The notes below the pieces were generated by a model. That model ran no database searches, had not been told where the DNA came from, and saw only the letters and a list, made by a program, of their open reading frames with translations. 64,000 nt of DNA from Aquimarina sp. U1-2 (GTDB taxonomy: Bacteria > Bacteroidota > Bacteroidia > Flavobacteriales > Flavobacteriaceae). The stretch is from assembly GCF_017897595.1 (NCBI RefSeq), contig NZ_JAGKIK010000017.1:18629-82628 (forward strand), in the 5' to 3' direction. The position numbers were made by a program, and so were the translations under genes. Below, piece by piece: positions 12,301 to 19,633 of this stretch (position 1 is its first letter; each line of letters opens with the position of its first letter).

Positions 12301-14722
12301 AGATCCTGTTACGCCTGCAACATTTACAGTAATAGCAAGAGACACGTTTACAGATCCAACAAGTCCAACGGGAACTTCGTTCTGTGAAGATACAGAGACC
12401 ATAGAAGTGCGCCCTCCTGCTAATGATGTTACCATTACTGGTGTAAATACCGTAGATGTAACGTGTAGAGGAGATAGTGACGGAGAAATAGAAGTAATTG
12501 CAACAGGTACTGATCAACCATTGGAATACTCGATTACCCCGGTAATAACAGGTACAGAAAGCGCTAGGGTGGCCAACAACACGTTTACCGATTTAATTGC
12601 AGGAGATTATATTATTACGGTATACGACAGTTCTAATTGTACTGCAGTAACTACGCCACCAATTACTATAGTCGAACCAAACCTGGTTACGATACAGGTA
12701 GATGGTATTACAGATACCACATGTTCAATAGTTACGGCCGATGTAACTTTAACAGCTACATCAGATTTGGCAGCTCCATATACTGTAATTGCTAGAGATG
12801 TTACATTACGAGATGTAATTTCTACACCATCTAGTCCTATATCAGATGCAGATAGAGATAGACCATTTAGAACACCTTTAGCGACCAATGCTACGGGTAC
12901 GGTTACGTTTTCTGCCGTTCCCGAAGGGATATATGAGTTCTATGCTGTAGATAGTAATGGCTGTGAGTCACAAAGAACAGGATCCGTAGTGATTACGGTT
13001 CCAGATCAAATACAAGCAACGTTAGATTTAGGTAACACTACTATTGTTTGTTTTGGTGAGGCTACCGCCTCTGTAAATACAAGTGCTATAAGCGGAGGAT
13101 TAGGAAGCAATACCTATACTCTTACAGGAACTCCGGTAGATCCAGCTGCACCAGCAATAACATTAGGCCCGCAAGGAAGCCCGTTCTTTAACAATCTTCC
13201 TGCAGGTCAGTATACATATCGTATCGAAAGCGTGCCTGGCTCTGGATGTGAATTAGAAATTCCTTTTGAAATCACACAACCAGATACACCTTTTGAGGCC
13301 GAAGCCATTGCTGCCAATATTACATGTAATGGAGAAGAGGATGGAACCATTACCATTACAGCAACCGGTGGTAATGTAAACAGTCCTTATAGATTTTCTT
13401 TATTTAGAAGCACTGGTGAACGCGTATTTGAGTTTGTCTCAGACGAAGCTGATAATACCATAGGCAGTCATGTTTTTGAAGAATTATCAGAAGATTTGAC
13501 AGGATATACAGTAATTGTCGAAGACGGATTAGGTTGTACGATACGTATTGAAAATCTCATTATACAAGAACCTGCTCCTATTTTGATAGATGTTACAGCA
13601 ACCACAGGTGAAGTTTGTGCTGGTGATAATGATGGTACGGCTACTTTTTCTATCACAGGAGGAACTCCCGATCCTATTACTGGTTTACCTGTATATTTTT
13701 GGAGTATCGACGGTATTAATTTTGAGCCGGTAACTGATCCAACAAGCTTATTGGTTGAAAATTTACCTGCCGGAAGAAACACTATCTTTATTAGAGATGT
13801 AAATAACAGTCCTGATTGTGAAACCCCTAGAGAGTTTGAAATAGAACCTGGAGTGTTATTAGCTGCACAATTAGAATCAAGATTAATCTGCCCTGTTTGG
13901 AGCGATCCAACAGTAGATACCCCACCTTCAATACTCACACCACATAGAAATGAGGTAGAGTTTACTGTTTCTCCAGAAACAGAAGCACTAGGGGTAATTT
14001 ACAGGTTAGTAAGAACTGATGGTTCTGCTGGTCCGGCAGAGTATTCTGGCTTCGAGCGAATTTTTGAGGTAACCCCAGGTAGCTATGATGCTATTATGTT
14101 ATTTGAAATGTGCGAAAGAACTGTGGGTGTTATTGAAGTGCCACAGTACACGCCTCTAGACATACCTGTGGTACAAATGACAGGCAATCCCGAGGATCCT
14201 AATGAGTATGAGATTCTTGCAACAGGAGGAAATCGTTTAGATAGCGACCCATTTTACACGTTTTCTGTCGTATTGTTAGATGATGGCGGTACGGTTAATG
14301 ATATCCAATATCCGGTAGAAGTAGATGGTAATACCTTCCGTGTGCGAGAGACTGGCGATTATTTAATTCGAGTTAGTGATGCGAATGGATGTGAAGTGTT
14401 GGTAATTACCAATCTTACATATATCAATATTCGTATTCCTAATTACTTTACGCCAAACGATCCTAATGCTACCCCAGAAGAAAGATTCTGGTATCCCAGA
14501 CAGATCACACCAAATACAGACGATCCTTTCTTCTTTGAAAATATGGAAGTGAAGATCTTCGACAGGTATGGTAGAATGCTAGAAGAATTTAAAGGAAATC
14601 AGCAAGGATGGTCTGGTTTATATCAAGGAAAAGAACTGCCATCAGGAGATTACTGGTTTACAGTGATTCTTAACGATGTTGATAATAGAGAGTTTACTGG
14701 TCACTTTACTTTATATAGGTAA
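3371..14722 (+). CDS. Giant SprB-like repetitive surface protein with gliding-motility C-terminal (T9SS type B) domain
   Basis: About 3,783 residues. The frame extends to 3329, but the ATG at 3371 gives a clean signal peptide (positive MERKLHYNK, hydrophobic LILLLIFTGYFSAF, cleavage near S-Q), so I chose it. After a globular N-terminal region comes a DUF11-like module (about 4695-5065; pattern of bacterial 'uncharacterised repeat' adhesin modules). Dozens of Ig-like/SprB-like beta modules of roughly 80-100 residues follow, with recurring C-x-G and G-x-Y-x-x-T/V-x-D motifs. Bases 14425-14722 encode a typical gliding-motility-associated C-terminal domain (PNYFTPN, then V-K-I-F-D-R-Y-G-R, W-x-G, L-P-x-G-x-Y-W-F), the type B secretion signal. 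It is probably exported by the type IX system and displayed on the surface as an adhesin. The flanking PorP/SprF genes fit this. Confidence 0.9.
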   Translation: MERKLHYNKQVLILLLIFTGYFSAFSQIRAPSSVPFEVVPNSTHEIRGELKMIGNTIISPTIRGNGSTRNPNDPYNFRDVENGQHRAYGYIDVDSDPNTESSSSADFVRNSTCGQVVYAGLYWSATYYDVNQTTVLSNGDLRPNYETAIQPDPRDPYNVIKFKPPNAGGNYRNVTADRILYDGYPGSPFNPNFGPNDTTGAPSDPNWPNINTNAVVDMPYHCYADVTSIVRESTNPDGTYFVADQKATVGPIVDLSSGRSGSRNDLAAGWTLVIIYEDPSLPRKYISSNYGLAAISQEITGTVDFTYSGFTTLPTPLAVNARYGIGTYEGDQDIPRDNLQVEYQPFGSNNFQNVSVGPENLAGNFFDSTITVDGDNYLSRNPASENCLGYDVDIFPLQESNSLAQNVIIGNSQNAVNFRLITGSDKYQVFVNTFEVEIIAPELVMIKRILRADASEPSGFEDITDGNVNFNEEIFYDITIQNVGNEDLINTTILDILPVNIDFVDFDVVSPGITLSRNTSPTFTRPGDGRVFDTPNGSIFLELDDNIVRKDDPAVTFRFRVRVVEDCASLRDACSNEIRNVAASQYTGVISTVTDEADSVVERDDCEFNVVGASTFLINEGTCFDEADTARLCDNRATLQGGEGFDTYRWTRADDPTDSSFPRTTQDIVVTEAGTYVVATTSVDCQDTRRQFVVEEQSVPVNPIANIARDIISNPDDYPNANGNFRLCGSTNEEVAEIFLCGSGTLNLDSGLGDTTVWQRLRNGACPDVPRDPDCPTEATGCDDFWDQVFVGETFVLDPSTGDVSGEYRILTTVDGDCPDEIYFNVFQSNFSPEIRPVRDIICGTPGALEVRETPNQFEYQLVFNGTPIGGFQEERLFENLTNPGSYAVDAREINGPAGACVFRSNSITINAVDPIVEATVTRQPSCLNGTTDNTTGRIEVRVTGGLPTYRYVLTDGPAGFIDREISGSADPTAEFSGLLPGNYTLNAYSDDDDDDTNCFDTISDLIINPGNPLTVSVTREANLACNPDFNPGPVPPGEEDTIDDARYVAFVDLTITSTPDSGNYRFSTNSNFSLSAFYITPVEVTGNVYRFRFETAASVTIYVQDRTAGCTANGATTINDVVEIEATATVINPPCFNELGAIDVNVTAGSGPFTFLIDGNPATPATSPGTADGLGNYIFENIDPATSLVVTVQNGVACDEELDPVSFTVPDEIVITLGDVTELSCPVGPNAAVEVRNIEGGSGTYEYSLDDPNGTYTAVGTLPFTITNIADSGPHVVYVRNVVTAPTPSCRASASFQVQPLREVDEVIVTTGNVNCTAETTEVTLSANPTLPSGATYSFTVTPAALVTAGVYTLDNGTSYTIEATRSDSNCTAQTIFPPTNIPVAVISDRRQISQVSCNGGNDGVFEFTVSNGSTTDPVTSFDYTITGPGTNITVNNNTTNPVTITGSATTPIVAGTYTITITDRSLGAGSTGCTDTQTVVITQPDAITFTPNITDQDCATNLNEVSVSNVTGGNGPTYTFQVSHPTNGTFGPASVADAIGGVPNIDPADPVQEYTVTVFDVTGTACSASSPLTITPLTPLEVEIDENSDICLDATASSVSFTINVDPNSNGSIGNPPYNYTVSRDGTLVQTNTVVAGPPIVTDTFSQPGAYEIVFRDSEGCEVILNQTVAPLLTLTARRVNDLICDPSTGASIDGEFELTIAGGTANYDITYENTTTSTTGNVALGVTTTASPITFNSADAGNYIFTVTDRAGSTGTRCVATDTGELTDRTTPTITAPDVNLTCDGDLGTVTITVTGPETEYFVQFDDNDPGTTDAFVQTVSNQVQIPNVPANTGATTADPNFEYNITVRDSRGCLHTDAVRVISPGPIVEFDRDEIPITCDNSVTPSITIPGSIRLTIVDRGALQYTYTLVDDSDVAAVPLIPSTNTSSANPATVTSNTIVFNDTPAGQYYIFVEDVNGCSERIGPFTVASDPSDLTIISTTIATCPALVTLNVQVVDGVGPFAIEILDPSGSTLHVDGPPLNGLPTPSGGIPERNHSAPLLPFNTRYEVRIEDTGSNCIFVQFVDPVSPPSEPNLIDLATTSISCNDGDPITPLPEDGTFTFTIDVSSLGTAPPVTQVSWAVFEVGSGAPATGTNTTGTAAVGAVDITETVTDLPAGLYYIEVQEDDGTLCPTREDFEIEIPDPIVSQANNPRVAICDTEVAFSITTNGGTPTGGSNTTDEGYRYAREARGSFTPPAVPPLTSFTFDATTINDPFTIDPSVATDLQWDIYTVDDNNCIVGPLQIDIDVTPGPSIDVNPGVVSNPCALSDYTITIETSADPLALNSNGNIFYGFDDGTNPIVFDEAPPGSYTYTFPTAGTYDLVVQDNNGCEAPRPTITVFPQVDITATFITPPDCTTAPPLGIIETTLDPDGLGLIGSGATNHTYTLIDVATGLPAVGVVNAGAGRFEQVPAGEYTVRLEDSGMGAAGVSCPFETTVSIEAPDTPDLDNTSGITNTSCNAASPAPAPDTGLGDGRIEISLVGGLDPTATYQYEITGSVTLGVTRPLQDSNIFNNLAADTYTVRVVVTEENDLGTTADDVVCEDTADYVVGTAPAIVLSTPTVSPFSCDPSDNSEQFPTITIEVSGGTLTASGSYRVSYTRPAPLSPIVDEVVVDANPITPVIEFETIATVEGSYTFTFKDNNNCELSTTATVPAFNRLTNASVEVTAPGGTCVASEEVTVSIEGGTTGDTFTFAEITGAGLPVQSGIPFDNDATSPSVAETQAVFTLPNPPDESRTYRFRITNDNTGCYLEIDHTAEQVDFLDVVATQLNPERCAGDADGTIRITVSGYSFVDVTGTTILGGDITYTIIDPSTGLEIVDGVGGPISGSSGTLSMPGVDTETFDLPFGATQGNYIVRVRQVGNPQCEEEDTVIILGPNELELIVPPFITTTCDVPLNNGSFTASTNGARGTVTYTILETGATSTNGTFTGLAPTDPVTPATFTVIARDTFTDPTSPTGTSFCEDTETIEVRPPANDVTITGVNTVDVTCRGDSDGEIEVIATGTDQPLEYSITPVITGTESARVANNTFTDLIAGDYIITVYDSSNCTAVTTPPITIVEPNLVTIQVDGITDTTCSIVTADVTLTATSDLAAPYTVIARDVTLRDVISTPSSPISDADRDRPFRTPLATNATGTVTFSAVPEGIYEFYAVDSNGCESQRTGSVVITVPDQIQATLDLGNTTIVCFGEATASVNTSAISGGLGSNTYTLTGTPVDPAAPAITLGPQGSPFFNNLPAGQYTYRIESVPGSGCELEIPFEITQPDTPFEAEAIAANITCNGEEDGTITITATGGNVNSPYRFSLFRSTGERVFEFVSDEADNTIGSHVFEELSEDLTGYTVIVEDGLGCTIRIENLIIQEPAPILIDVTATTGEVCAGDNDGTATFSITGGTPDPITGLPVYFWSIDGINFEPVTDPTSLLVENLPAGRNTIFIRDVNNSPDCETPREFEIEPGVLLAAQLESRLICPVWSDPTVDTPPSILTPHRNEVEFTVSPETEALGVIYRLVRTDGSAGPAEYSGFERIFEVTPGSYDAIMLFEMCERTVGVIEVPQYTPLDIPVVQMTGNPEDPNEYEILATGGNRLDSDPFYTFSVVLLDDGGTVNDIQYPVEVDGNTFRVRETGDYLIRVSDANGCEVLVITNLTYINIRIPNYFTPNDPNATPEERFWYPRQITPNTDDPFFFENMEVKIFDRYGRMLEEFKGNQQGWSGLYQGKELPSGDYWFTVILNDVDNREFTGHFTLYR

Positions 14723-14815
14723 TATATGAAGCATATGAGAGTTAATAAATAATATGGCCTAAGCCTAATGATTGAGAAAGAAAATAGCTGAATGGTCTAT
14801 AATTTTAAATGTTAG

Positions 14816-15772
14816 ATGAAGAAATATATTATAATAGCAAGTCTATTTGTAGGCTATTGTACTTTTGCGCAGGAGTTTTTTGCTCCTGTGCAAAACCAAT
14901 ATATTGCAGATAACCCTTATTTGATATCTTCTGCATATGCGGGTATCGGGGACTGTTGGCAAATCAGAGCTTCTGGTTTTGAGCAGTGGGTAAGTATTGA
15001 AGATGCTCCAGGAACACAATCGCTATCTATAGATGGTAGAATATCAGATCGATCCGGGGTAGGAGCTATCCTGTTTAACGATCAAAATGGTTTTACCACG
15101 CAAAGGGGTATTCAGTTATCGTTTGCTCATCATTTAACGCTAAGTGAATATAATAATCAATATCTTTCTTTTGGGATTAGTTATAAATTTACTCAATTTG
15201 GTATAGATACTTCAGAATTTAATAACGGAAATCCTGATGCACCTATAAATCCAGGCTTAGCCGATGTTTCTGTTAACGATTCTAACTTTGATATTGCTAT
15301 GCTATATCGCTTAGGAAGATTCTTTTTAAGTGCCAACGCTGTAAATTTGTTGCAAAAAGAAATCGATGATTTTAACCCTACAGAGCCGTCTCAAATACAG
15401 AACTATTATATCTACACAGGTTATACTTTTTATCATCGATTTAGTGATTTGGAAATAGAACCTTCAATTTTGTATCAAAACTTTTCTGGTGATGGTCGTT
15501 CAACTACAGACCTGAATATTAAAGTACGAAAAATGTATCGTGAAGATTATTTATGGGCAGGGATTAGTTTACGATCACTTGTAGATCAAGATTTTAAACC
15601 ACTCTCAATTTCACCAATGGTAGGGATAAAGAAATCAAATTTTTATGTGGCTTACGGCTATCAAGTAAATGTTAACGAAGTGCTGCAACCTACTACGTCT
15701 GCTGGTTCACATATGATTACTCTTGGTTTGGATTTTGGATGTAGACAAAGTAAGTGTGGATGTACTTACTAG
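14816..15772 (+). CDS. PorP/SprF family type IX secretion membrane protein
   Basis: 318 residues with an N-terminal signal peptide (MKKYIIIASLFVGYCTFAQ). The mature part begins with the family hallmark Q-N-Q-Y-x-x-N-P-Y-L-I-S-S-A-Y-A-G, and beta-strand-rich sequence continues to the end, as in PorP/SprF outer-membrane barrels of normal length (about 300 residues). In gliding Bacteroidota such proteins commonly sit immediately downstream of a large adhesin carrying a type B C-terminal domain and help attach it to the surface. The arrangement is the same here, with a 93-base gap. The protein ends in a cysteine-rich tail (C-R-x-x-K-C-G-C), which is unusual. A rho-independent terminator follows. 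Confidence 0.9.
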   Translation: MKKYIIIASLFVGYCTFAQEFFAPVQNQYIADNPYLISSAYAGIGDCWQIRASGFEQWVSIEDAPGTQSLSIDGRISDRSGVGAILFNDQNGFTTQRGIQLSFAHHLTLSEYNNQYLSFGISYKFTQFGIDTSEFNNGNPDAPINPGLADVSVNDSNFDIAMLYRLGRFFLSANAVNLLQKEIDDFNPTEPSQIQNYYIYTGYTFYHRFSDLEIEPSILYQNFSGDGRSTTDLNIKVRKMYREDYLWAGISLRSLVDQDFKPLSISPMVGIKKSNFYVAYGYQVNVNEVLQPTTSAGSHMITLGLDFGCRQSKCGCTY

Positions 15773-15813
15773 GTGTATAAAAAGAAAACAGTACTTTTTA
15801 ATTTCAATAATTC

Positions 15814-15842
15814 ACCCTGAGGCTCTATCTCGGGGTTTTTTA
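15814..15842 (+). terminator. Rho-independent terminator after the PorP/SprF gene
   Basis: The stem ACCCTGAG / CTCGGGGT, with one G-T pair and a 7-base loop, runs directly into a T6 tract, 42 bases after the stop codon. It closes the adhesin transcription unit. Confidence 0.8.
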
Positions 15843-15874
15843 TTTCTCCCTTTCCTTTTTATTTGAGTAATTTT

Positions 15875-16047
15875 AACCCGATTTATGCATTAGAATTTCG
15901 TTATGAGGGTTGAAAATGCCATAAAACCAAGTGTTTTCTAAGTTTTAGCATAGCATCGCTATGGTGAAACTTAAAAATACAACGTAGTGATTGGTTTTGC
16001 AGCAGTTTCAAGCTGTAATAGATTTTCTAATGCCATAAAGCTGGTTT
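15875..16047 (+). repeat. Palindromic interspersed element, copy 1 (173 bp)
   Basis: The ends form an imperfect terminal inverted repeat: AACCCGATTTATGCATTAGAA at the left, and a right end whose complement reads AAACCAGCTTTATGGCATTA. Inner arms also pair: TTGAAAATGCCATAAAACCAA with the complement of TTGGTTTTGCAGCAGTTTCA, and AAGTTTTAGCATAGC with GCTATGGTGAAACTT around the centre. The whole unit could fold as one long hairpin. Related copies occur at 31658-31828 and 42176-42433. No coding capacity. It resembles a small non-autonomous (MITE-like) element; mobility is inferred. Confidence 0.8.
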
Positions 16048-16313
16048 AAAGTGGAAGTGATATTACATCAAAATAAAAACCTGCGAAATATAGCTAAGGC
16101 CAGACCGAATGTAAAATTTGGTTTTATAAATTTTTATTTGCTCAAATTACAAGTATTGTCTACTATTGTAGCTACGATCAGCACGTAAAACAATCCTATA
16201 GCAATAGTTTAGGAATTAATACTATATTTTAAGGGGGAAGTGTACAGGTTTACTTTTACATTAGAAATGATAGTAATATACGTTGCTGATCAGGGATTAG
16301 GGATTAAAAAACT
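16048..16313. other. Non-coding remainder of the 15773-16313 gap
   Basis: The 541-base gap between the PorP/SprF gene and the CapK-like gene holds the terminator (15814-15842) and palindromic element copy 1. The remaining 266 bases are AT-rich. I see no ORF, no RNA gene and no convincing -33/-7 promoter pair in them. Confidence 0.5.
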
Positions 16314-17642
16314 GTGGTGATTAGCGCTAGTAAAATTAGGGAAACATCTTTTTGGCTTTTGGATAGGTTGAAAGGAGAAAGGGTAAGCAGACATTATAAA
16401 GAAATTGCTTTTATAGATCAGAATTTGGATTCAGAACAATCTGCAATCCAACGTAGTCAATATATGCACAATATATTGAAGCATGCGGTACATACTACGC
16501 CTTTTTATAGGCAGTATAAGGGGTATACTTCTCTAACCGATTTTCCAGTTATACAAAAAACTAAGGTTCAAGAATGTTTTAATGACTTCAAATCTGACAC
16601 CTATCTTTCTCAAGCAAAATTTAGAGTACACACAAGCGGATCAACCGGGATTCCATTTGAATTGTTTCAGGATGCCAATAAAAAGAAAAGAAATACAGCC
16701 GATACCATTTATTTCTTAAAAAAAGCAAATTTTAATATAGGTGAGCGGTTGTACGATTTGGAGGTGTGGAGAGGGATTAATATGAATAGCCCGGTTAAAG
16801 CCTGGCTACAGAATTTAAAATATATCGATATAACTGAATTTCATGACGAAAAAATTGAGAGCTTTTTACAGTCTATTAAAAATAAACGTTATCCTCAGCA
16901 TTTTATAGGTTTTGCTTCGGCATACGAACATATATGCAAGTATTTAGACCGAACTCAAGCTAGTTTCTTTCATACCAAGATTGCTTCAATATTAGCGATT
17001 TCTGAAACACTAACAGACTATGTTAAAGAAACAATGCAAAAGTATTTTGGCGTTCCGGTTATTTCGAGATACTCAAACGAAGAAATAGGAATAATGGCTC
17101 AGCAAACTTACGACATGTATGACAAGAGATTTGAAATTAATTGGTCGAGCTACCACTTCGAAATTTTGAAGATGAATCAAGATGTTCCTGCCCAACTGGG
17201 AGAATTAGGTAGAGTAGTGGTTACCGATTTTTTTAATTACTGCATGCCGATGATACGTTATGATACCGGTGATGTAGCTAGTTTTGGAGCGAATTTTGGT
17301 AAAAATGATATTCCATCTCGATATTTTGAACGCATAGAGGGAAGAAAAATGGATATCGTGTATAATACACGCGGTCAAGTGATTTCTTCATTTATAGTAT
17401 ATACAAAGTTTTATAAATACTATAATCTTTTAAGGCAATATCAATTTGTTCAGGTCTCAGCAAACGAATATGTAGTAAAACTCAATACCGTTTCTTCTTT
17501 CAATTTTGAAAAAGAGCTCATCGATGATATTAAAAAAGATTTCGGACAAGATGCAATGATTCAAATAGCGTACGTCGACGAAATACCTGCACTTTCATCT
17601 GGCAAAAGAAAAAAAGTGGTTAATCTCTACAAATCGGCATAG
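16314..17642 (+). CDS. PaaK/CapK-like adenylate-forming enzyme
   Basis: 442 residues, the normal length for the phenylacetate-CoA ligase / CapK branch of adenylate-forming enzymes. The ATP-binding loop is HTSGSTGIPFELF (about residue 107). The MIRYDTGD motif near residue 313 matches the conserved Y-x-T-G-D of the superfamily, and a C-terminal lysine-rich G-K-R-K-K follows. Family members activate a carboxylic acid as its adenylate; the CapK branch occurs in polysaccharide loci and its substrate is generally unknown. The start is uncertain: an in-frame stop lies at 16305 and the first usable codon is GTG at 16314. The 3' end overlaps the converging ATP-grasp gene by 23 bases. Confidence 0.75.
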   Translation: MVISASKIRETSFWLLDRLKGERVSRHYKEIAFIDQNLDSEQSAIQRSQYMHNILKHAVHTTPFYRQYKGYTSLTDFPVIQKTKVQECFNDFKSDTYLSQAKFRVHTSGSTGIPFELFQDANKKKRNTADTIYFLKKANFNIGERLYDLEVWRGINMNSPVKAWLQNLKYIDITEFHDEKIESFLQSIKNKRYPQHFIGFASAYEHICKYLDRTQASFFHTKIASILAISETLTDYVKETMQKYFGVPVISRYSNEEIGIMAQQTYDMYDKRFEINWSSYHFEILKMNQDVPAQLGELGRVVVTDFFNYCMPMIRYDTGDVASFGANFGKNDIPSRYFERIEGRKMDIVYNTRGQVISSFIVYTKFYKYYNLLRQYQFVQVSANEYVVKLNTVSSFNFEKELIDDIKKDFGQDAMIQIAYVDEIPALSSGKRKKVVNLYKSA

Positions 17643-18816
17643 GTTTTCTTTTATGTCCATTTTTTCTAACGTATAACAAAAGTAAATTTTTGGATCGATC
17701 TAAAAATTTAAAAATAGTTGGAGCCATATCGTATATAACAAACCTGAACTGGGTATTTCTTAGTATAAAAGTTACTTGCCGTAGAAAGAAAGGTCGTTTT
17801 CTTAGGGTTTTTACAAAACCTTTCAAATTAAGATATTTTTCATGCTTATACTGTGTTTTTTGTATTTCGTAACCTAGGGTTTGTTGTATCAATAAGTGCG
17901 GAAAATTAATCCCCATTAGACAAGACGCATCTACAGATGCCCAAAAACGAGGATTTAGCTCTATGATTTTGTAGGTATTGTCATTTTCGTCATATCGAAG
18001 ATCCAAATGTGCAATACCATCCCAGCACAAAGAACGTATAAGATTTTCAACAACTTCAAGCAATTTCGGATTGTTGAGAAATTGTAAGCCTATTTGAGGA
18101 GCATAAGGGCTTTCTCCTTGCATATATCCTTTTTGGATGGTGTATGCTATAATTTTTCCGTCTTTTGCCAAAATACTACAATCAATATCATATCCTTCGA
18201 TAAATTCTTGAACAATAATCGAGTAGTGTACAGTTTTACTCACATACTTTTGTAGCTCTTTCATATGAGTAAAAACGTGAATTCCTAAGCCTCCACCAAA
18301 ACCCTCTAAAGGTTTCACAATAACAGGAAATCTAATTTCATTTAAAAAAGTAGTACTTAAATCATCACCCGGTTTATATGTAAAACTTTTAGGTATTGGG
18401 AGCTTATTTGTTGTGCAGTACCTCGCAAGTTTCCATTTGTTAATTGTGGTAGTAAATGTATTTAGGTCTGGTAAAGGGACCAGGCGACTTTTTTGATCCA
18501 GAGACTGTTTATTTTCTATTATTCTTCGAATACCTTTTTCGAATATAGGCATGATAACCTCTATGTTATTGTTTTTTACTTCGGCATTAATGGTTTGTAT
18601 CCAAAGCCTATCATTTTGGGTAGCAGGATGGTAAATAAATTTAGATATATGTTTTGAAAACCGAACCGGATTCCATTTCAAAGAAGACATTACGAATATC
18701 GAGATACCAGGTATTTGACTAAGACAATTGACTACATAAATCAACAAATGACTTTCGCCATCGGGTATTAAAACAGCAATTTTCGTCGATTCTAAAGTTG
18801 ATTTTTTTTGGTTCAT
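17620..18816 (-). CDS. ATP-grasp domain carboxylate-amine ligase-like protein
   Basis: 398 residues. The N-terminal part (about 1-110) is a Rossmann-like preATP-grasp domain. The ATP-grasp fold follows, with FPVIVKPLEGFGGGLGIHVF as the glycine-rich ATP loop, VQEFIEGYDID as the central strand, and IIELNPRFWASVDAS as the Mg-binding E-x-N-x-R signature. The family ligates a carboxylate to an amine, or in the CarB/PylC-like branch carboxylates or ligates metabolites. The substrate is not readable from the sequence. It converges on, and overlaps by 23 bases, an adenylate-forming enzyme. Both are acid-activating enzymes, but opposite strands rule out a shared transcript. Confidence 0.75.
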   Translation of the reverse strand: MNQKKSTLESTKIAVLIPDGESHLLIYVVNCLSQIPGISIFVMSSLKWNPVRFSKHISKFIYHPATQNDRLWIQTINAEVKNNNIEVIMPIFEKGIRRIIENKQSLDQKSRLVPLPDLNTFTTTINKWKLARYCTTNKLPIPKSFTYKPGDDLSTTFLNEIRFPVIVKPLEGFGGGLGIHVFTHMKELQKYVSKTVHYSIIVQEFIEGYDIDCSILAKDGKIIAYTIQKGYMQGESPYAPQIGLQFLNNPKLLEVVENLIRSLCWDGIAHLDLRYDENDNTYKIIELNPRFWASVDASCLMGINFPHLLIQQTLGYEIQKTQYKHEKYLNLKGFVKTLRKRPFFLRQVTFILRNTQFRFVIYDMAPTIFKFLDRSKNLLLLYVRKNGHKRKPMPICRD

Positions 18817-18925
18817 GAGGCTCTCTTTACATTACAAAACCTAAAATAAGTATACCAAAACTGTAAGATAGATTGAATTTCATTACTTTCTGGTGTAGCT
18901 TGTTTTTTGATCATTCTCTAATATT

Positions 18926-19324
18926 TTAGGAAACAACCACATACATGCCAAATACGGTAACAATAAAATAGCAAGTAATCGTTAAAGCTCCTTGATAGTC
19001 TTTGGCTACTCGTTGTCCAAAAAGAAGCATTAGAAGCGTTATGCAAGCTAGAAACATAGCAAAAAAGGCAAAATATGTATTGTTGTATACAAGCAAATAA
19101 TAGATACCTATAATAGAATATATTGCAGTTATGATCTCAACCACTAAAATCGTTGCGAGCAATAACGGAACCATATTGGCCATAAACGTCTTGGCAAAAT
19201 GACCTTTCAGCCATTCTAGATTTCCTCTCCAATCTACCAATTTGTCAATTCCGGATTGTAAAAAGGTGATCAATAGAAAGAGCAAAATAATAATAGCAAC
19301 ACTATGCGTCATAAAATTGTCCAT
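18926..19324 (-). CDS. DoxX-like small integral membrane protein
   Basis: About 132 residues from the ATG at 19324 (MDNFMTHSVAIIILLFL). A 14-residue upstream extension is possible but non-hydrophobic and unlikely. Four predicted membrane helices (about residues 7-23, 45-65, 70-90 and 105-125) and the Q-S-G-I-D-K-L-x-D-W-x-G-N motif between helices 1 and 2 fit the DoxX/DoxX-like family seen throughout Flavobacteriaceae. Function is poorly defined; members have been linked to quinone or redox chemistry. It is a single-gene unit between the ATP-grasp gene and holB. Confidence 0.65.
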   Translation of the reverse strand: MDNFMTHSVAIIILLFLLITFLQSGIDKLVDWRGNLEWLKGHFAKTFMANMVPLLLATILVVEIITAIYSIIGIYYLLVYNNTYFAFFAMFLACITLLMLLFGQRVAKDYQGALTITCYFIVTVFGMYVVVS

Positions 19325-19473
19325 GTCGTAATGATTTGATTTCAAATATAGGGTATATACAATCAAAAACCTGTAATACTAGTATCATCTCATTGAAATG
19401 AAAAATAGTAGTTAGTATATAGTACAGAGCATGGAGTATAATATACGAAGTAGCGCGTAATCATTCGAGTATT

Positions 19474-19489
19474 CCCTCCTTGAGGAGGG
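19474..19489. repeat. Short GC-rich palindrome (REP-like)
   Basis: CCCTCCT-TG-AGGAGGG forms a perfect 7-base-pair inverted repeat, followed by AAGGGAGGTGTTTTTT. It lies in the 309-base gap between the DoxX-like gene and holB. The same gap (19367-19633) also holds low-complexity CTCAC/CTCAT runs at about 19545-19590. No real gene is seen there. Confidence 0.5.
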
Positions 19490-19633
19490 CAAGGGAGGTG
19501 TTTTTTAATTCAGAATTCTGCATTTCGAATGATGAATCCCTCATCACTCAAACCTCATTCCTCACTCACTCACCCACTCATATACTCATCATCTATGATA
19601 GATTTGCTATAAAATGGCAGTCAAACCAGATAC

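Noticed and set aside
13468..13938. 156-residue minus-strand ORF and many similar ones inside the giant adhesin gene
   Set aside because: Antisense shadows of a Thr/Val/Gly-rich coding sequence; no start context, signal or family motif, and the plus frame is clearly coding.
15875..16047. tRNA or riboswitch in the gap before the CapK-like gene
   Set aside because: The structure is explained by a repeat also found downstream of a gene and between divergent genes; no tRNA cloverleaf motifs (no GTTCRANNC) seen.
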